Assembly: GCA_964020155.1 (NCBI GenBank)
Contig: OZ026556.1
Coordinates: forward strand, 2,259,501 to 2,323,500
DNA length: 64,000 bases
From: Chondrilla cf. caribensis
Lineage: Eukaryota; Porifera; Demospongiae; Chondrillida; Chondrillidae
Direction: 5' to 3'
This document shows positions 16,795 to 27,533 of the stretch, piece by piece. The stretch's first letter is position 1; the number at the start of each line of letters is the position of its first letter. The notes beneath the pieces are model-generated. The model saw nothing but the letters and a program-made list of their open reading frames with translations, searched no databases and was not told where the DNA came from. The translations under genes were made by a program, and so were the position numbers.

Positions 16795-17574
16795 TTATTC
16801 TACTGGGCATCCATCAGGATAGTTTGCACTCGAGAAAATGTGACACAATTTGAAAGCTGATGGAGTAACATTGAAAATATCCCCTATAGGAGTTTTAGGA
16901 CCAGTTTCGTTATATACCATGTTAAGCACTCCTCTTAACAAGTTCATTCGGGTGCATTTTGAAGGACGGAGCTCCAGCCTAGCCTGATCCATGATTTCTT
17001 CAATGGCTGCTGTGGTCACATGATGCAGTGTGCACTCTGTATCTTTACAGGAGCACCTCTCAGCCATCAAATACTCCTCCACGCTCTCTACAAAATGATT
17101 GATCATAACTTGCATTGTAGTGAGTTTGGAAACGTCTCTGTCAGAGACACTGGATGATTGGTGCAATTTGATAAGCTTGAAGATATTCTTGAACGTCTCC
17201 TTAAGTAGAGAAAGTTTCCACAATTTGTTGGCAACGTCTTGACGTCCATTACTGTAACTGGAGACAGGATGAGTTGGAATCACTATTGAACTACATTTAT
17301 CCTGTTCTACAAGTCCCTCTATCTTGAAGTCATTTGAACTTCGATGCCCGTTGATTAAGGCAAATACATACTGTCTCAATCGGATAACTTGAGCTTTTAT
17401 CCCCTTTTGCAAATTTGTAATGTTAACATCAACGTCATCACTGCACCACAACTTAGTGGTATTTTGATGAACTCTGCTGGAGGATTCCAGGGGGAGTGCA
17501 ACGGTTAACAGCACTAAGGTATTGACAATGTTAGCAGTGATGAAGGCTAAAACAAGGCGGGATGCCAACGTCAT
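16795..17574 (-). CDS. secreted eight-cysteine helical protein, copy 3 (unknown family)
   Basis: A single-exon ORF of 259 aa from the ATG at 17574, which opens a clear signal peptide (MTLASRLVLAFITANIVNTL). An in-frame ATG at 17625 would add 17 residues. All eight family cysteines are present (LWC, KCSS, ERCSCKDTEC, KCTRMNLLR, FKLC, GCPVE), as are the amphipathic helices around KLWKLSLLKETFKNIFKLIK and EEYLMAERC. The gene occupies a 1196-base segment that duplication D1 lacks. It is related to the genes at 382-1146 and 2603-3391. Function is unknown. Confidence 0.8.
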   Translation of the reverse strand: MTLASRLVLAFITANIVNTLVLLTVALPLESSSRVHQNTTKLWCSDDVDVNITNLQKGIKAQVIRLRQYVFALINGHRSSNDFKIEGLVEQDKCSSIVIPTHPVSSYSNGRQDVANKLWKLSLLKETFKNIFKLIKLHQSSSVSDRDVSKLTTMQVMINHFVESVEEYLMAERCSCKDTECTLHHVTTAAIEEIMDQARLELRPSKCTRMNLLRGVLNMVYNETGPKTPIGDIFNVTPSAFKLCHIFSSANYPDGCPVE

Positions 17575-17708
17575 GTTGTGTCGAATCACAAAAATGTGGT
17601 TAAAAAGAAGCAAAATTACTTTCACTTATCACAAAAGCTAGGAGCTGGAATCTCTTTTAACTTGACTATACACTTTTGAAACTGATGCAACTGAAGTGAA
17701 CCCCGCCA

Positions 17709-17716
17709 TATATATA
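17709..17716 (-). promoter_or_regulatory. TATA-like element of secreted-protein copy 3
   Basis: TATATATA, about 140 bases upstream of the ATG at 17574, within a block that is also conserved at 9575-9705. Confidence 0.4.
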
Positions 17717-19116
17717 GTAAACCTACAGGTTACGATGCCTGGTACAGACAGGAATTATTATAATAACTGTATTGATATCATATTTCAGCATATTTATGAC
17801 CAAATATGACATCAATAATAACAAAATGTTGGCATACAAATTATACTATGATTATCATTATGTAATACACGATAAGATATTGTTTACATTTTGAACATAC
17901 CGTTAATTTAATACCAATGACATAATTCTGAAGCGGCATATGTACGTTGGTACCAATGTTGTTACTCTTACACCTGTATACATAATCATTTACGCTTACA
18001 TAGTTGGTGGACGGCTGCAACTTCCCGTACGAGATACAGTAGAAATTAAAGTTAACACTTACATGTATTTGCTACCATAAACATAATTAAGACGACAGCC
18101 GTTTTAGTGCAACATAATATGTGGCCAGCAAAATTATCAGTATTGAAATAATAAATAAAATGCCCTGCAGCATTGTAATGATATATCAGTTCATCACACT
18201 ATGGCTTTCACATCTAAACAGCACACTATGTTGCATGCTGAAACTCATACAGGGTTGGATCTCACAGGTGCAGTATTAAAACTGTTGCAGGACATAAAAG
18301 TAATTTCGATTTCAATGTAATTTTAGGCAAATAATCGACTACAATTACAGTACGTAAATTCAATCTCCAAGTGCACATGCATTCTAATTATGATAACCAA
18401 TAATAAATAATACTCAACAGTGCACAACACTGCATGCCTTCCAAGTTGGACCTAGCTTTAAAACAGCTTTGGAATAGAGTACTGACATATTGTGTAGATG
18501 AATTTCTCTGTCAGTATAACATACACCCACAGAACATGTGTATGTATGTTATACATACATGTTGTACATGAGCATGAGTATTATAATATAAATGGAAGCA
18601 TTACATCCATATATTGAAATGAATAAAATGTTGTGTTTGATGGTCACATCAGTTCCACAGTTCCTTTGGAATGGACACTATACAATGCAGGGTTTCAACT
18701 TGTGCCAGTTAATCCTTGTACAGTGTAATGCAGGCATTTCCCTTAAAATAGTGCAGAATAAATATTATTATGAACACAGATCATCATACATTCTTTACTA
18801 TTTATACTTACTGATGCCCACTATGATTTTTTATAAGATGTTCCGAACGATGGCACATATTATACATGCATAGCACTGGACTGAGGAATGCTGGCCGGAA
18901 TGTGAGCTACAGGCCTAAGGTGTGCCGGAAATTGTGGCACAGTTGACATTTCTGAAGCATTCCCACGCGGTTGATGCCGATGTATCAGTTCAGTATTAGG
19001 TAAGAGAAAGGTCATAAACGGGTACTAAGCACTCCAAGGTAGGAATGTGAATCATCCAAACACTCCATCGATCGCGTACCTTCCGTTCCATACTTCCTTT
19101 CGACACTAGCTGGGTC

Positions 19117-19193
19117 TAGTCTGGCGTAGCCGACCCTTTTTCTCCGCCCCAACAAAATAAAATGGCGGATCAAGGGTCGGCTACGCCAGACTA
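19117..19193. mobile_element. short MITE with TAGTCTGGCGTAGCCGACCC inverted ends
   Basis: The left end TAGTCTGGCGTAGCCGACCC is repeated inverted at the right end (GGGTCGGCTACGCCAGACTA), a near-perfect 22-base inverted repeat in 77 bases. Direct repeats CTGGGTCT lie on both sides. The ends resemble those of the MITEs at 11898 and 16043 (TAGTCTNNCGTAGCC), suggesting one family. Confidence 0.65.
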
Positions 19194-19892
19194 AACTGGG
19201 TCTATGTTCCGGGCGGGGGATCCACCATTTTGTAATCCTACTATAGATAAACTGAACGTCATTGTATTAATTTGGAATACCTCCGTATGGATCTACCTAC
19301 ACAAGTATAATAGTCTCGCGTGGCCCGCCAGGACACTGCCCTGGCCTCGAAAAGCAAGCTACCGCTTATGCGAGTATCCTAACAGCTGATATGCTGCAAA
19401 TTTCACGCGCGCGTAGATAGTTTTCAGAAAATGAAAAAGGAAAGAAAAATATTCATAAATCACTACCATCCTGGATATTTTGGTTTTGTTGAGATCGTTT
19501 TCCTTGCTGCTATGGCTAACTTCTTTTGAGAATTCCGAAATTATCACACTTTCGTGTACTACTTGCGATAAAGAAACAGCTGAAAGAAAGTCTACATAGC
19601 CTTTTGTCGACGGTGGTGTAGAAACCCCTGAAAGGTATCGAGCTACCTCCAGCCATGAAGACAAAAGTGGCTGTGGTCTTCCAAGGCTGCTAAAGTGACC
19701 TAGCCTAGACGGAAGACGAGTTGTCAGAGCAGTGCTGGAGCATTGGTAACATCCTTGTTTTAGCTTGAAAATCAATACGAGCTACTTTCAAGAGAGAATC
19801 GACGGCTAATACCATAGCTACGGTAAGAGTTAGCATTATTCTTGCATAAACAAGTGGTATAACCATAGACTCTCTAGACAATATGGTAGAAC
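19194..19892. other. noncoding flank of the large DNA transposon
   Basis: Overlapping minus-strand ORFs of 65-138 codons occur here, but none has a recognisable domain. One of them takes its ATG from the transposon end. No gene is supported. Confidence 0.35.
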
Positions 19893-19899
19893 GTACAAT
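19893..19899. repeat. left target-site duplication GTACAAT
   Basis: Seven bases immediately outside the left terminal inverted repeat, repeated exactly at 28737-28743 outside the right one. Confidence 0.85.
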
Positions 19900-19931
19900 C
19901 ATAGATACTACAACCTCGGGATTGGAAACTC
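19900..19931 (+). repeat. left terminal inverted repeat (32 bp)
   Basis: Reads CATAGATACTACAACC...GGAAACTC and is identical to the reverse complement of 28705-28736. Confidence 0.9.
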
Positions 19932-20564
19932 TCAGTATTGTGTATTAAATATGTGTTAATTGTACGGTATGCCTTATATAATAATTGCTGATGAAGTCAT
20001 ACTTCCGGTGTGCGAGGACCGTTACGATCTGCATATTAAATGAGAAGACGATCGTATCAATAAATTGATCTACTGTATTGTCAGGAGCGAATGTAGAGAC
20101 TAACTTTGTAGACTAAATTTATCTACTGATGTTATACAATGGCGTAGGCTACTGTATAACGGTACTTCGGCCTATAACTATTTGTTATTCGAAGAGAACG
20201 AATAAATATAGACACTTTTACCACTGTAAAACACTTTACGCCTTTTAAGATACATGCTCAGCTTCAAATCGGTAATATTTAGAAAGAACAGTTTGAATCA
20301 TTATTATCAATTTGACAACAATGGATACAAAGAAACAAACAGTCCTAGAACTCAAGATTTGGTCTATAGAAAAAGACATTTACTCGGCAAGGACACTAAT
20401 ATTGATGATATTGGACAGTAAATACAATTAACGTTGAAGTACACATAGCTATACAGAATTTGATACAGTGAATTTTATAATATAATGAAATAATATTGTA
20501 TAATAATATTGAATGTAAGAAATATATAAAATGAGAGTGGTTACAGGGTAAAAAGAATTTTTAG

Positions 20565-23500
20565 TCAAGTCCAAAGATTACAGTGCCGTGCGTCAAATAT
20601 TCTCTTACTGGACATAATAATGTCGGATGATGTTTGATCAAGCATTTGTCGAGTCGTTATCTTGGAAGTTTGGGCAATCGCTGCCAGGCAAGATGGTAAA
20701 TCAGGCCTGTAGTGGCCGAGGCATCCAATTTCAATTGGTATCAGAGTAGCCTTGTATCCTAGCTGGTGTAAATCACAAATGAGTGATTGGTAGTTGGATT
20801 TTGATTTTTTAAAGCGATGCGCTGCATTGATGTTGTCCTCGCTGTTCCATGGTATTGTAAGTTCAATGAATGTGATGGTTTTGTTGTCAACCACGCAGAT
20901 GTCTGGACGAGATAACGTGTGCATTATCGATGGAGGGAGAGTTGACGGAGGTGACTCTGATGCTCGATGTCCATCTAAGTCTGCATAGATGTTGCAGTCC
21001 TGGTTGTGGCGTTTGAGGTATTGTGTGATGGATAGAAGGGCCTTATCATGTCGCCATGCGTATCTAGTTAGTGCTGATGGACAGCAGCTCAATATGTGCT
21101 TAGCTGTGGAGTGTGGATTACCACACAGTGCACATTTACGATCCACATGAATTTTCATTCTAGCCAAAGTAACAGGGGATGGAAGGCATTCAGTGGCTGC
21201 ACGTAGCAAGAAAGATAACTGCTTTGAGGGCATACCATACATGAGGCGTTTCCAGACTGGGTTGGCTTCTTCTAAGGCGGTTATTTCTAGGAGACGATTT
21301 TGCACAGAGAGTTGATTTAGATGGTTGTCCCATTCCTGTCTTTGTTTGTCAGCTAGGGTGGCCTTGCATGTGTCTTTTATTCTTTTTCCTTGCGACTTAG
21401 TGGTGGAGTAGTCTCTACGGAGATTTCTTGCTACTTCTTCAATAGCATTGAGACTACCCTTTGATAGTTGAAGGGCTTTTTGGAAGTGCACATCACTAAG
21501 TAGAGGGTGGAGGCTTCTGACTAAGGGGTCTTGCGAGTGGACGATAGATAGTAGGAATGAGCTTTGAGCTTTGTCTCTAAAGTCGGATAAATATGTGATG
21601 TTCAAGCTGTGTTGGTGGAAAAGTGTGGCTGATGTAATACACTGGGGGAGATTTAGCCAGGAACGCAGGTATCTGGTGATAGTTTTTTGGGCGTTGGTGA
21701 TTTGGCTTTTGGGGATGGCATTTGTGGCCAGGTGGAATTCAATAGATGGTAGAAGGTAATGCTGTAGACACCAAACTTTATATTCACCCCGGATGTTTGC
21801 AGCGTTCAATTGGTCCAGCCGAGCGGTGAGAAGGATGTGCAATTTTTGGGAGGCTCCTTTGCTGGTTGTCGTTGCGGAATGACCTATAGTCTTTCCCAAA
21901 AATTTGGTTGGTTTCGTGGAGAGGTTGGTTGTTTTGCCTGCTGTTAGTTGAAATACTTTGTCTCTTTTGACTTCTTTGCCGTTGAACACATATGATATAC
22001 ATTTTTGCGGTTTGAGGTGGAGATCTAGCTCAGCACAAGACTGGTCAAGCTGGGTGAGAATGTGTTGATGTTCCTGGATGTCTTTTGAGATAAGCGTAAG
22101 GTCATCTGCGAAGGCTTTTGTTCTATGTGGGGTGGCAGCAAGTAGGATGGGTTCCTTCATTTTCTTGCGAATATGTGGTAACTTGGGATCTGGGGGAGCA
22201 TCTTCAGGCTTGCGGTATTTTTTACTGTTACCACTGGCAAGTTTCCATGTGGTATCTGCAAGAGCGATTACCTCTTCTGTGTTCTTTGGGTACTCAACAC
22301 GGCAGCGACCATCACTGAAATATTCCACTACCTTACAGAGGTACCACCCTTTGGGTTCATCCGATTCTTCCTCATTCCATTCTAGGTAGATGTGTGAGTT
22401 GACTGGAGGGAGTCCAACTGAATTTGGAACAGTAATGTATGGTACATATCCTCCAGATTTGAGGCGATCTGCCAGGTTGACTATGGGACTGAATATTAGG
22501 AGGAAAATTACAGGTGACAGGGTATCGCCCTGGAAGATGCCTCTTCTAATGGGGAAAGTGGGTGTTGACCAAAATTTCGTTTCAACGAATCCTTCAAGCA
22601 GTGAGTAGCAATTCTGTACATAGTTGATGAATGGTGGTGGAAGTTTGGCCAATTGGAGCATGTCAGCGATCAGTTTGTGTGATACTGATCCGAAGGCATT
22701 TCGCAGATCGAGAAAAGTGATATTGATAGGAAGGCCATTTTGCTTAGCATTCTCTATGATTGCTGACAGCGTAAAAATGTGCTCGTAGGTCCCATTCACC
22801 CCTGATAGGAACCCTTTCTGGGTTGTTGTATTCACAAAGCCATTTTCTAAAAGGAAGGTTTCAAGGCGTTGTGCAAGGATTTTGTTGAAAACCTTGCCAA
22901 TGGTAGAGGTGAGGGCAATTGGACGAAAGCTGGCAGGATCGTTACTTGGGCCGTCTTTGTATAGGAGTATGAACTTTCCCATACACCAGCTTTTTGGGCA
23001 GTCTTGGGTCCCGAGCAGGAGTTTAGAGTACATGGTGGCTAATAGGTGGTGAGTACTGGGAAGGCGCTTTAGGTGGAAGTAGGATATTCCATTGTTGCCA
23101 GGTTTGGAGTTGGAAGAACATTTCAAGATGGTTTTCCTAACAATTTTTGGTGTAATGGGAGACATATCCAGAGGGGGTTGTGTGGTGTCATCAGGTAGAG
23201 AGTCACTTACCCACTTAGGTAGTTCTCCATATTCACTATTACTGTAGGTGGATTGAAAGAATGAGTGACAGACTGTCAGTGGGAAGTCTGGTTGGGCTTG
23301 ACCTGAGTGGGTACATACCTTTTTGGCAAAGTCGATGGGGTTTTTCCAAAACTTTTTCTCGTTGAGTAGTCTTTCTGTCGTAGCCGATTCTTTATCCGCT
23401 AATTTCTTAATTCTGTTGTGAGCTCGAACGGACGCGAAAAATTCCGTGGGATTCCGTGGAAGTGTACTTCTTAGCCGGTTCTTCGTTTCTTTCAACTTAT

Positions 23501-23762
23501 CACAAAGGGTTTGGGTAGCTGTTTTAGTCTTTGCATGGAACTTTCTTCTTGGGAGTGGGCATTTAACCAGTGCGTTGGCTTTTACGAGGTGAGAGACAAT
23601 GCAGCTGACGAGTTCTTCATCCGCTTCGGCAACAGTAATCTTGTCTTTCTTTAATTTTTCGTGAATTGTATTAATAGGAGATTTCAAAGAGTCATTCAAC
23701 GTATTCCAATCGGGAGAGCTTTGCATAATTTCGCATAAGGGATCTCCTTGCTCGTCCGCCAT
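20565..23762 (-). CDS. reverse transcriptase with restriction-like endonuclease and an inserted Tudor-like domain
   Basis: An intact ORF of 1065 aa starting in an AAAATGGCGG context. An N-terminal region of about 200 residues is basic and shows no zinc fingers. The RT domain has FRPIALTSTIGKVFNKILAQ (about 280), motif A FLDLRNAFGSVS (about 354), motif B RRGIFQGDTLSPVIF (about 412) and motif C FADDLTLI (about 552). Between B and C is an insertion of about 100 residues (IYLEWNEEESDEPKGWYLCK, VVEYFSDGRCRVEYP) that looks like a Tudor/chromo-barrel fold. The C terminus has a zinc knuckle (CALCGNPHSTAKHILSCC, about 895) and PD-X12-E (RPDICVVDNKTITFIELTIP, about 955), the signature of the R2/R4-type restriction-like endonuclease. 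No LINE-like tail or separate target duplication is visible, so it appears to be cargo of the DNA transposon. Confidence 0.9.
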   Translation of the reverse strand: MADEQGDPLCEIMQSSPDWNTLNDSLKSPINTIHEKLKKDKITVAEADEELVSCIVSHLVKANALVKCPLPRRKFHAKTKTATQTLCDKLKETKNRLRSTLPRNPTEFFASVRAHNRIKKLADKESATTERLLNEKKFWKNPIDFAKKVCTHSGQAQPDFPLTVCHSFFQSTYSNSEYGELPKWVSDSLPDDTTQPPLDMSPITPKIVRKTILKCSSNSKPGNNGISYFHLKRLPSTHHLLATMYSKLLLGTQDCPKSWCMGKFILLYKDGPSNDPASFRPIALTSTIGKVFNKILAQRLETFLLENGFVNTTTQKGFLSGVNGTYEHIFTLSAIIENAKQNGLPINITFLDLRNAFGSVSHKLIADMLQLAKLPPPFINYVQNCYSLLEGFVETKFWSTPTFPIRRGIFQGDTLSPVIFLLIFSPIVNLADRLKSGGYVPYITVPNSVGLPPVNSHIYLEWNEEESDEPKGWYLCKVVEYFSDGRCRVEYPKNTEEVIALADTTWKLASGNSKKYRKPEDAPPDPKLPHIRKKMKEPILLAATPHRTKAFADDLTLISKDIQEHQHILTQLDQSCAELDLHLKPQKCISYVFNGKEVKRDKVFQLTAGKTTNLSTKPTKFLGKTIGHSATTTSKGASQKLHILLTARLDQLNAANIRGEYKVWCLQHYLLPSIEFHLATNAIPKSQITNAQKTITRYLRSWLNLPQCITSATLFHQHSLNITYLSDFRDKAQSSFLLSIVHSQDPLVRSLHPLLSDVHFQKALQLSKGSLNAIEEVARNLRRDYSTTKSQGKRIKDTCKATLADKQRQEWDNHLNQLSVQNRLLEITALEEANPVWKRLMYGMPSKQLSFLLRAATECLPSPVTLARMKIHVDRKCALCGNPHSTAKHILSCCPSALTRYAWRHDKALLSITQYLKRHNQDCNIYADLDGHRASESPPSTLPPSIMHTLSRPDICVVDNKTITFIELTIPWNSEDNINAAHRFKKSKSNYQSLICDLHQLGYKATLIPIEIGCLGHYRPDLPSCLAAIAQTSKITTRQMLDQTSSDIIMSSKRIFDARHCNLWT

Positions 23763-24238
23763 TTTCTACGATGTTGTTTACGATTTATCTCTGTGGATAA
23801 ATGGCGTGGCCTGCTGTACAACATTTGTGCCTAAAAGCTTTCAGTGACTTACAGTGCTCCCAATTGTAGTCATTTACCTTGTTTACCTTGCGACAGTTTG
23901 CGATTCGTGCGCTTCCTCAAGTACCTCGTGTTTGGTATCGTTCGATTCGGCGATTTCCACTGCGTGGCCTGGTCAGCCATTTTTTCAGCTGTCATGCTTC
24001 CGTTCCCGGAAAATTGAACCTGAATATGGCTCAAAACTCTAATACGAGTCAGTTAACGTATATTCATAGTCAGATCATAATAAATTCGCACCTATCACCT
24101 CATGAATAATTTTCGTGCTTATGAATAATTAACACCCAGCAGGAAACCCTGCTGAACCATAGATAGGTATTTATATGGCTGAACAAATATGGTGGGAGAC
24201 AAGAAAGGTTCTTTGTTTAGATTGTTCTGAGTGTTCTG
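23763..24238. promoter_or_regulatory. divergent promoter region of the transposon
   Basis: This 476-base gap separates the divergently oriented RT and transposase genes and is less AT-rich than the element's ends. The RT start codon sits in a YY1-like AAAATGGCGG. No TATA box is obvious. A shared bidirectional promoter is inferred from layout only. Confidence 0.4.
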
Positions 24239-27200
24239 ATGGGAAAGAAAGGTAAACAGAAGAGAATTGGCAGAGTTCGGAAAAAAACTGCAAGAAAGGT
24301 AGAAGATATACTTATAATATAACATATTTACAATACTGTACTAAAATTGTTTAAGACTGAGTATTGCACCATGCACTTGCTTAGGAGACTGTGAAGACAC
24401 TGCTTGAAATGTGTAAAGAACAGCTAGTTGGTAATGAATTGCCTAATGGCTGGATCATTGGGCCATGCAGTTCAGAAGCCATTTCTATACTATATGTGGT
24501 GGAGCAGGAGGAAGAGGGTTTTGATCACTTTGCTGTACTAAAAGGCTTGAAAGTGTTTGCTGATGGGAAGCAGGAAGTGTATGCGTTGGGACAGGTTATC
24601 ACAAAGGAATCTACTCCTGTATTGGAAGGATTGCCACCATTGACATCCCCTAAAAATTTAATACAGAACATTCAGTTTTTAACAGACCTAGAAATTTGCC
24701 AGGGAAATGGGGATAAAGAATTTCTGGAGTTACGTCAAGCTAGGAAAGATTTGTTTGTGGACAAGAAAGGTGAAAAGTCCAACTTTGTTGACAAACGGTT
24801 TTTTTTCCCTACCACATCACTTGGTACCATCAGACACAAGAAATGCGCTAGATTAGTGAGCAAATTACAGCAAAGGAAGATACCAAGGTGTGCACTGTGT
24901 ACAGACTACAGAGAACAACTACGTGTAATGAAAGGAAGGGCAATTCAGAGTACCATGGAAGAACACGGTGAATATCAATGTAGAAATTGAGGTGTGCATG
25001 TAACATTACATTACATACTAACTCTACTAAATAACCTTCTAGGGTCAAAGTACAAAAGGAATGAAGTCATGTCAACCCCTGAAAAACAGACTAAGATGCA
25101 AGAGCAGGCTAGGGAGTTGAAAATTTTGAAGCTGAATACATCCAGGAAACAAGAGAAACTGGAAGAGTTACTGGAAGCCACTCAAGAGGATAGCCATCTC
25201 CCATCTGACGATACGATCAATGAGGACACAGCTGCCCTAGTGAGTGAGCTGGATGAAATTGTGCAGGAAGAGCCACAGGACTCATTCAAAAGAATATTTT
25301 GGGAACAGCAAGTAAGTGAAATTGTGCTTTGCGATATATGTACATATGTAACATGACACATATATTCAAGTGTATATCTCCCGTAACATGCAGAAGCAAG
25401 CCTCGAAGGTGAAAGGTTCCCAAGGAATGCGTTGGCATCCCCTTATTTTAAGGTGGTGCCTATACATGAAATATTTTTCGACAAAGGCCTACGAAACCCT
25501 CAGAGGGGTGCTACAGCTGCCATCAACACGTACCCTAAGGGATTATACCCACTGGGCAGAGGCTAGAGCAGGTACAAATTGTAACATACACACCCTCATT
25601 ACAATTGCTACAGTGTGTCAACATTCCATATGCATACATACATATACACATATGTAGGTTTTAAACCAGAGACAAATGCACATCTGATGCAGTCCTCTGG
25701 TATCAAGACAGCCAAACAAATGGACAGGTATGTCATGTATTGCTGTGTGCTATGCTGCTGTGCCATGCACTATAGTGTTGTGGTGTTGTATTCGAACAGA
25801 TACATGGTACTTACCTTTGATGAAATGAAGGTCAAAGAAGGGCTAGTGTATAACAAACACACAGGTCAAGTGGTGGGTTTCACACATCTTGGTGATGTCA
25901 ATGAGGATCTGAAGAAGCTGGAGGAGAGAGTGAATGGAACAACTGAAAAACCTATCATGGCAACACACATGTTGTCTTTCATGATCCGAGGTATGTATGT
26001 ATGTACACAAGTAAAAAAGCATTCATCTCTACATGCATGCATTATTACAGTTATTTTTACTATACTGCATGTATGCAGGTGTTTTCACTGACCTGGAATA
26101 TCCATATGCTCACTTCCAAACAAGTGGCATAACAGGAGATGAGCTGTATCCCCTAGTGTGGGAGGCTATCCATCAGCTAGAAGCCATAGGGTTCTTCGTC
26201 ATCTGCCTAGTCTGTGATGGTGCATCCTCAAACCGCAAGTTCTTCAAACTACATGGCCAGTATGGATTGAAGAAAGGAGTTGTCTATAAGGCAGTTAATC
26301 GGTATAGTGAGGATAAGCGGGATATATACTTCATGTCTGACGTGCCTCATCTCATTAAAACCATCCGTAATTGCTGGTCTCATTCTGATTATGGAAAAAC
26401 AAGATTGATGCAGGTACATAAATATTGCACACACACACAAGCATGTAATAAACACACGTATAATACCTAAGGTACATGTACTACATACAGAACAATGGAA
26501 AGTACATATTATGGTCACATCTGAAAACAATACATAAGGAGATGCAGAGTGACACTGGACTGTACATTGGTAAACGTTTGACCTTACAACATGTTGAACT
26601 TACTTCATTTTCCCGTATGAGAGTTGATCTAGCAGCCCAAGTAAGTACCAGTCAGTGTTCCCCTCTATATACTATACATATGTACACTCCACACGTTTTC
26701 ATTGCTGTATTTATAGACCCTAAGTACTACGGTGGCTGACATGATGGAGCTGTATGGAAAGAAGACAGGCAATGATGAAATGAGAGAGACACAAGAGTTT
26801 GTGAGGAGAGCTGATGCTTTTTTTGATTGCCTCAATGTAAGGGGTTTGGACACAGGTTACCGCAAACGCAAACCGAATTGCCTCCCATACAAGAGTACAG
26901 ATGATCCCAGATTCAAGGTGAGCATTATACATGTGCAGTATACATATATCTACCTACTGACAATGGCATACAACTGATTATGACACACATATACGTATGT
27001 AGGATCTTGAAGGATTTCTACAGTACTTGGACAATTGGGAGCAGTATGTCAGAAGCATGCAAGGGTACACACCAGCACAACAGGAAACAATGCTCATTAG
27101 CCGAGAAACAAGAGAAGGAATCAAGATTTCAGGTAGGTTTTTCTCTACAATATCACAATCATGCATAAAATCATTGTGTCTCCCTCTACATACAGTATTA

Positions 27201-27500
27201 TCATTTATTGAAATGGCAAAGAAATTGCTGCAAGTACCTGGTGTAAAATTCCTACTCAGTGAGAGGTTTACACAGGACCCATTGGAAGAATACTTTGGGC
27301 GGCAACGTGAGAGAGGGAGACGAAGTGATAATCCAACTGCTGACAGTTTCCTGCACAACAACCAGACCTTGACCACCATTGGAACAATGACTCAAATGGG
27401 ATCAATGGTCAAAGGGAATGTGAGAGGGCGTCGAAGACAAAATAACATAGACATTGATAATCTTAGCATACCCTTAATGAAACGTAAAAAGACACAATAG
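24239..27500 (+). CDS. P-element/THAP9-like transposase, 11 exons
   Basis: Exons by splice consensus and phase: 24239-24298, 24385-24967, 25043-25311, 25394-25571, 25658-25727, 25800-25990, 26079-26413, 26491-26640, 26717-26917, 27003-27132, 27196-27500; 823 aa with no interruption. P-family blocks are MRWHPLILRWCLYMKYFS, a first catalytic Asp in VLTFDEMKVKEGL, CLVCDGASSNRKFFKLHG with the second Asp, VPHLIKTIRNCWS, TLSTTVADMM, and SERFTQDPLEEYFGRQRERG near the C terminus. The N terminus is a basic peptide (MGKKGKQKRIGRVRKKTARK) and not a THAP zinc finger, although a Cys-containing RCALCTDYREQLR segment follows. It probably acts on the 32-base ends of this element. The C-terminal domain normally found after the DPLEEYFG block is missing and may be supplied by the convergent ORF at 27534-28529. 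Confidence 0.88.
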
Positions 27501-27533
27501 TGTTTGTTGTTATGCAGACATGTAATACTCACT

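Larger units (their letters stand above)
15855..19080. repeat. segmental duplication copy D2 (gene-bearing)
   Basis: Matches D1 (11690-14130) up to 16592, then resumes at 17789 with the same GCATATTTATGACC block. The intervening 1196 bases hold the secreted-protein gene 16795-17574 and its promoter. The tail ends in the same GGGTACTAAGCACTC motif as D1. Confidence 0.8.

Noticed and set aside
19359..19902. Overlapping minus-strand ORFs next to the transposon end
   Set aside because: No domain, and one uses an ATG made by the inverted repeat. A disrupted host exon was considered but the right flank offers no continuation.
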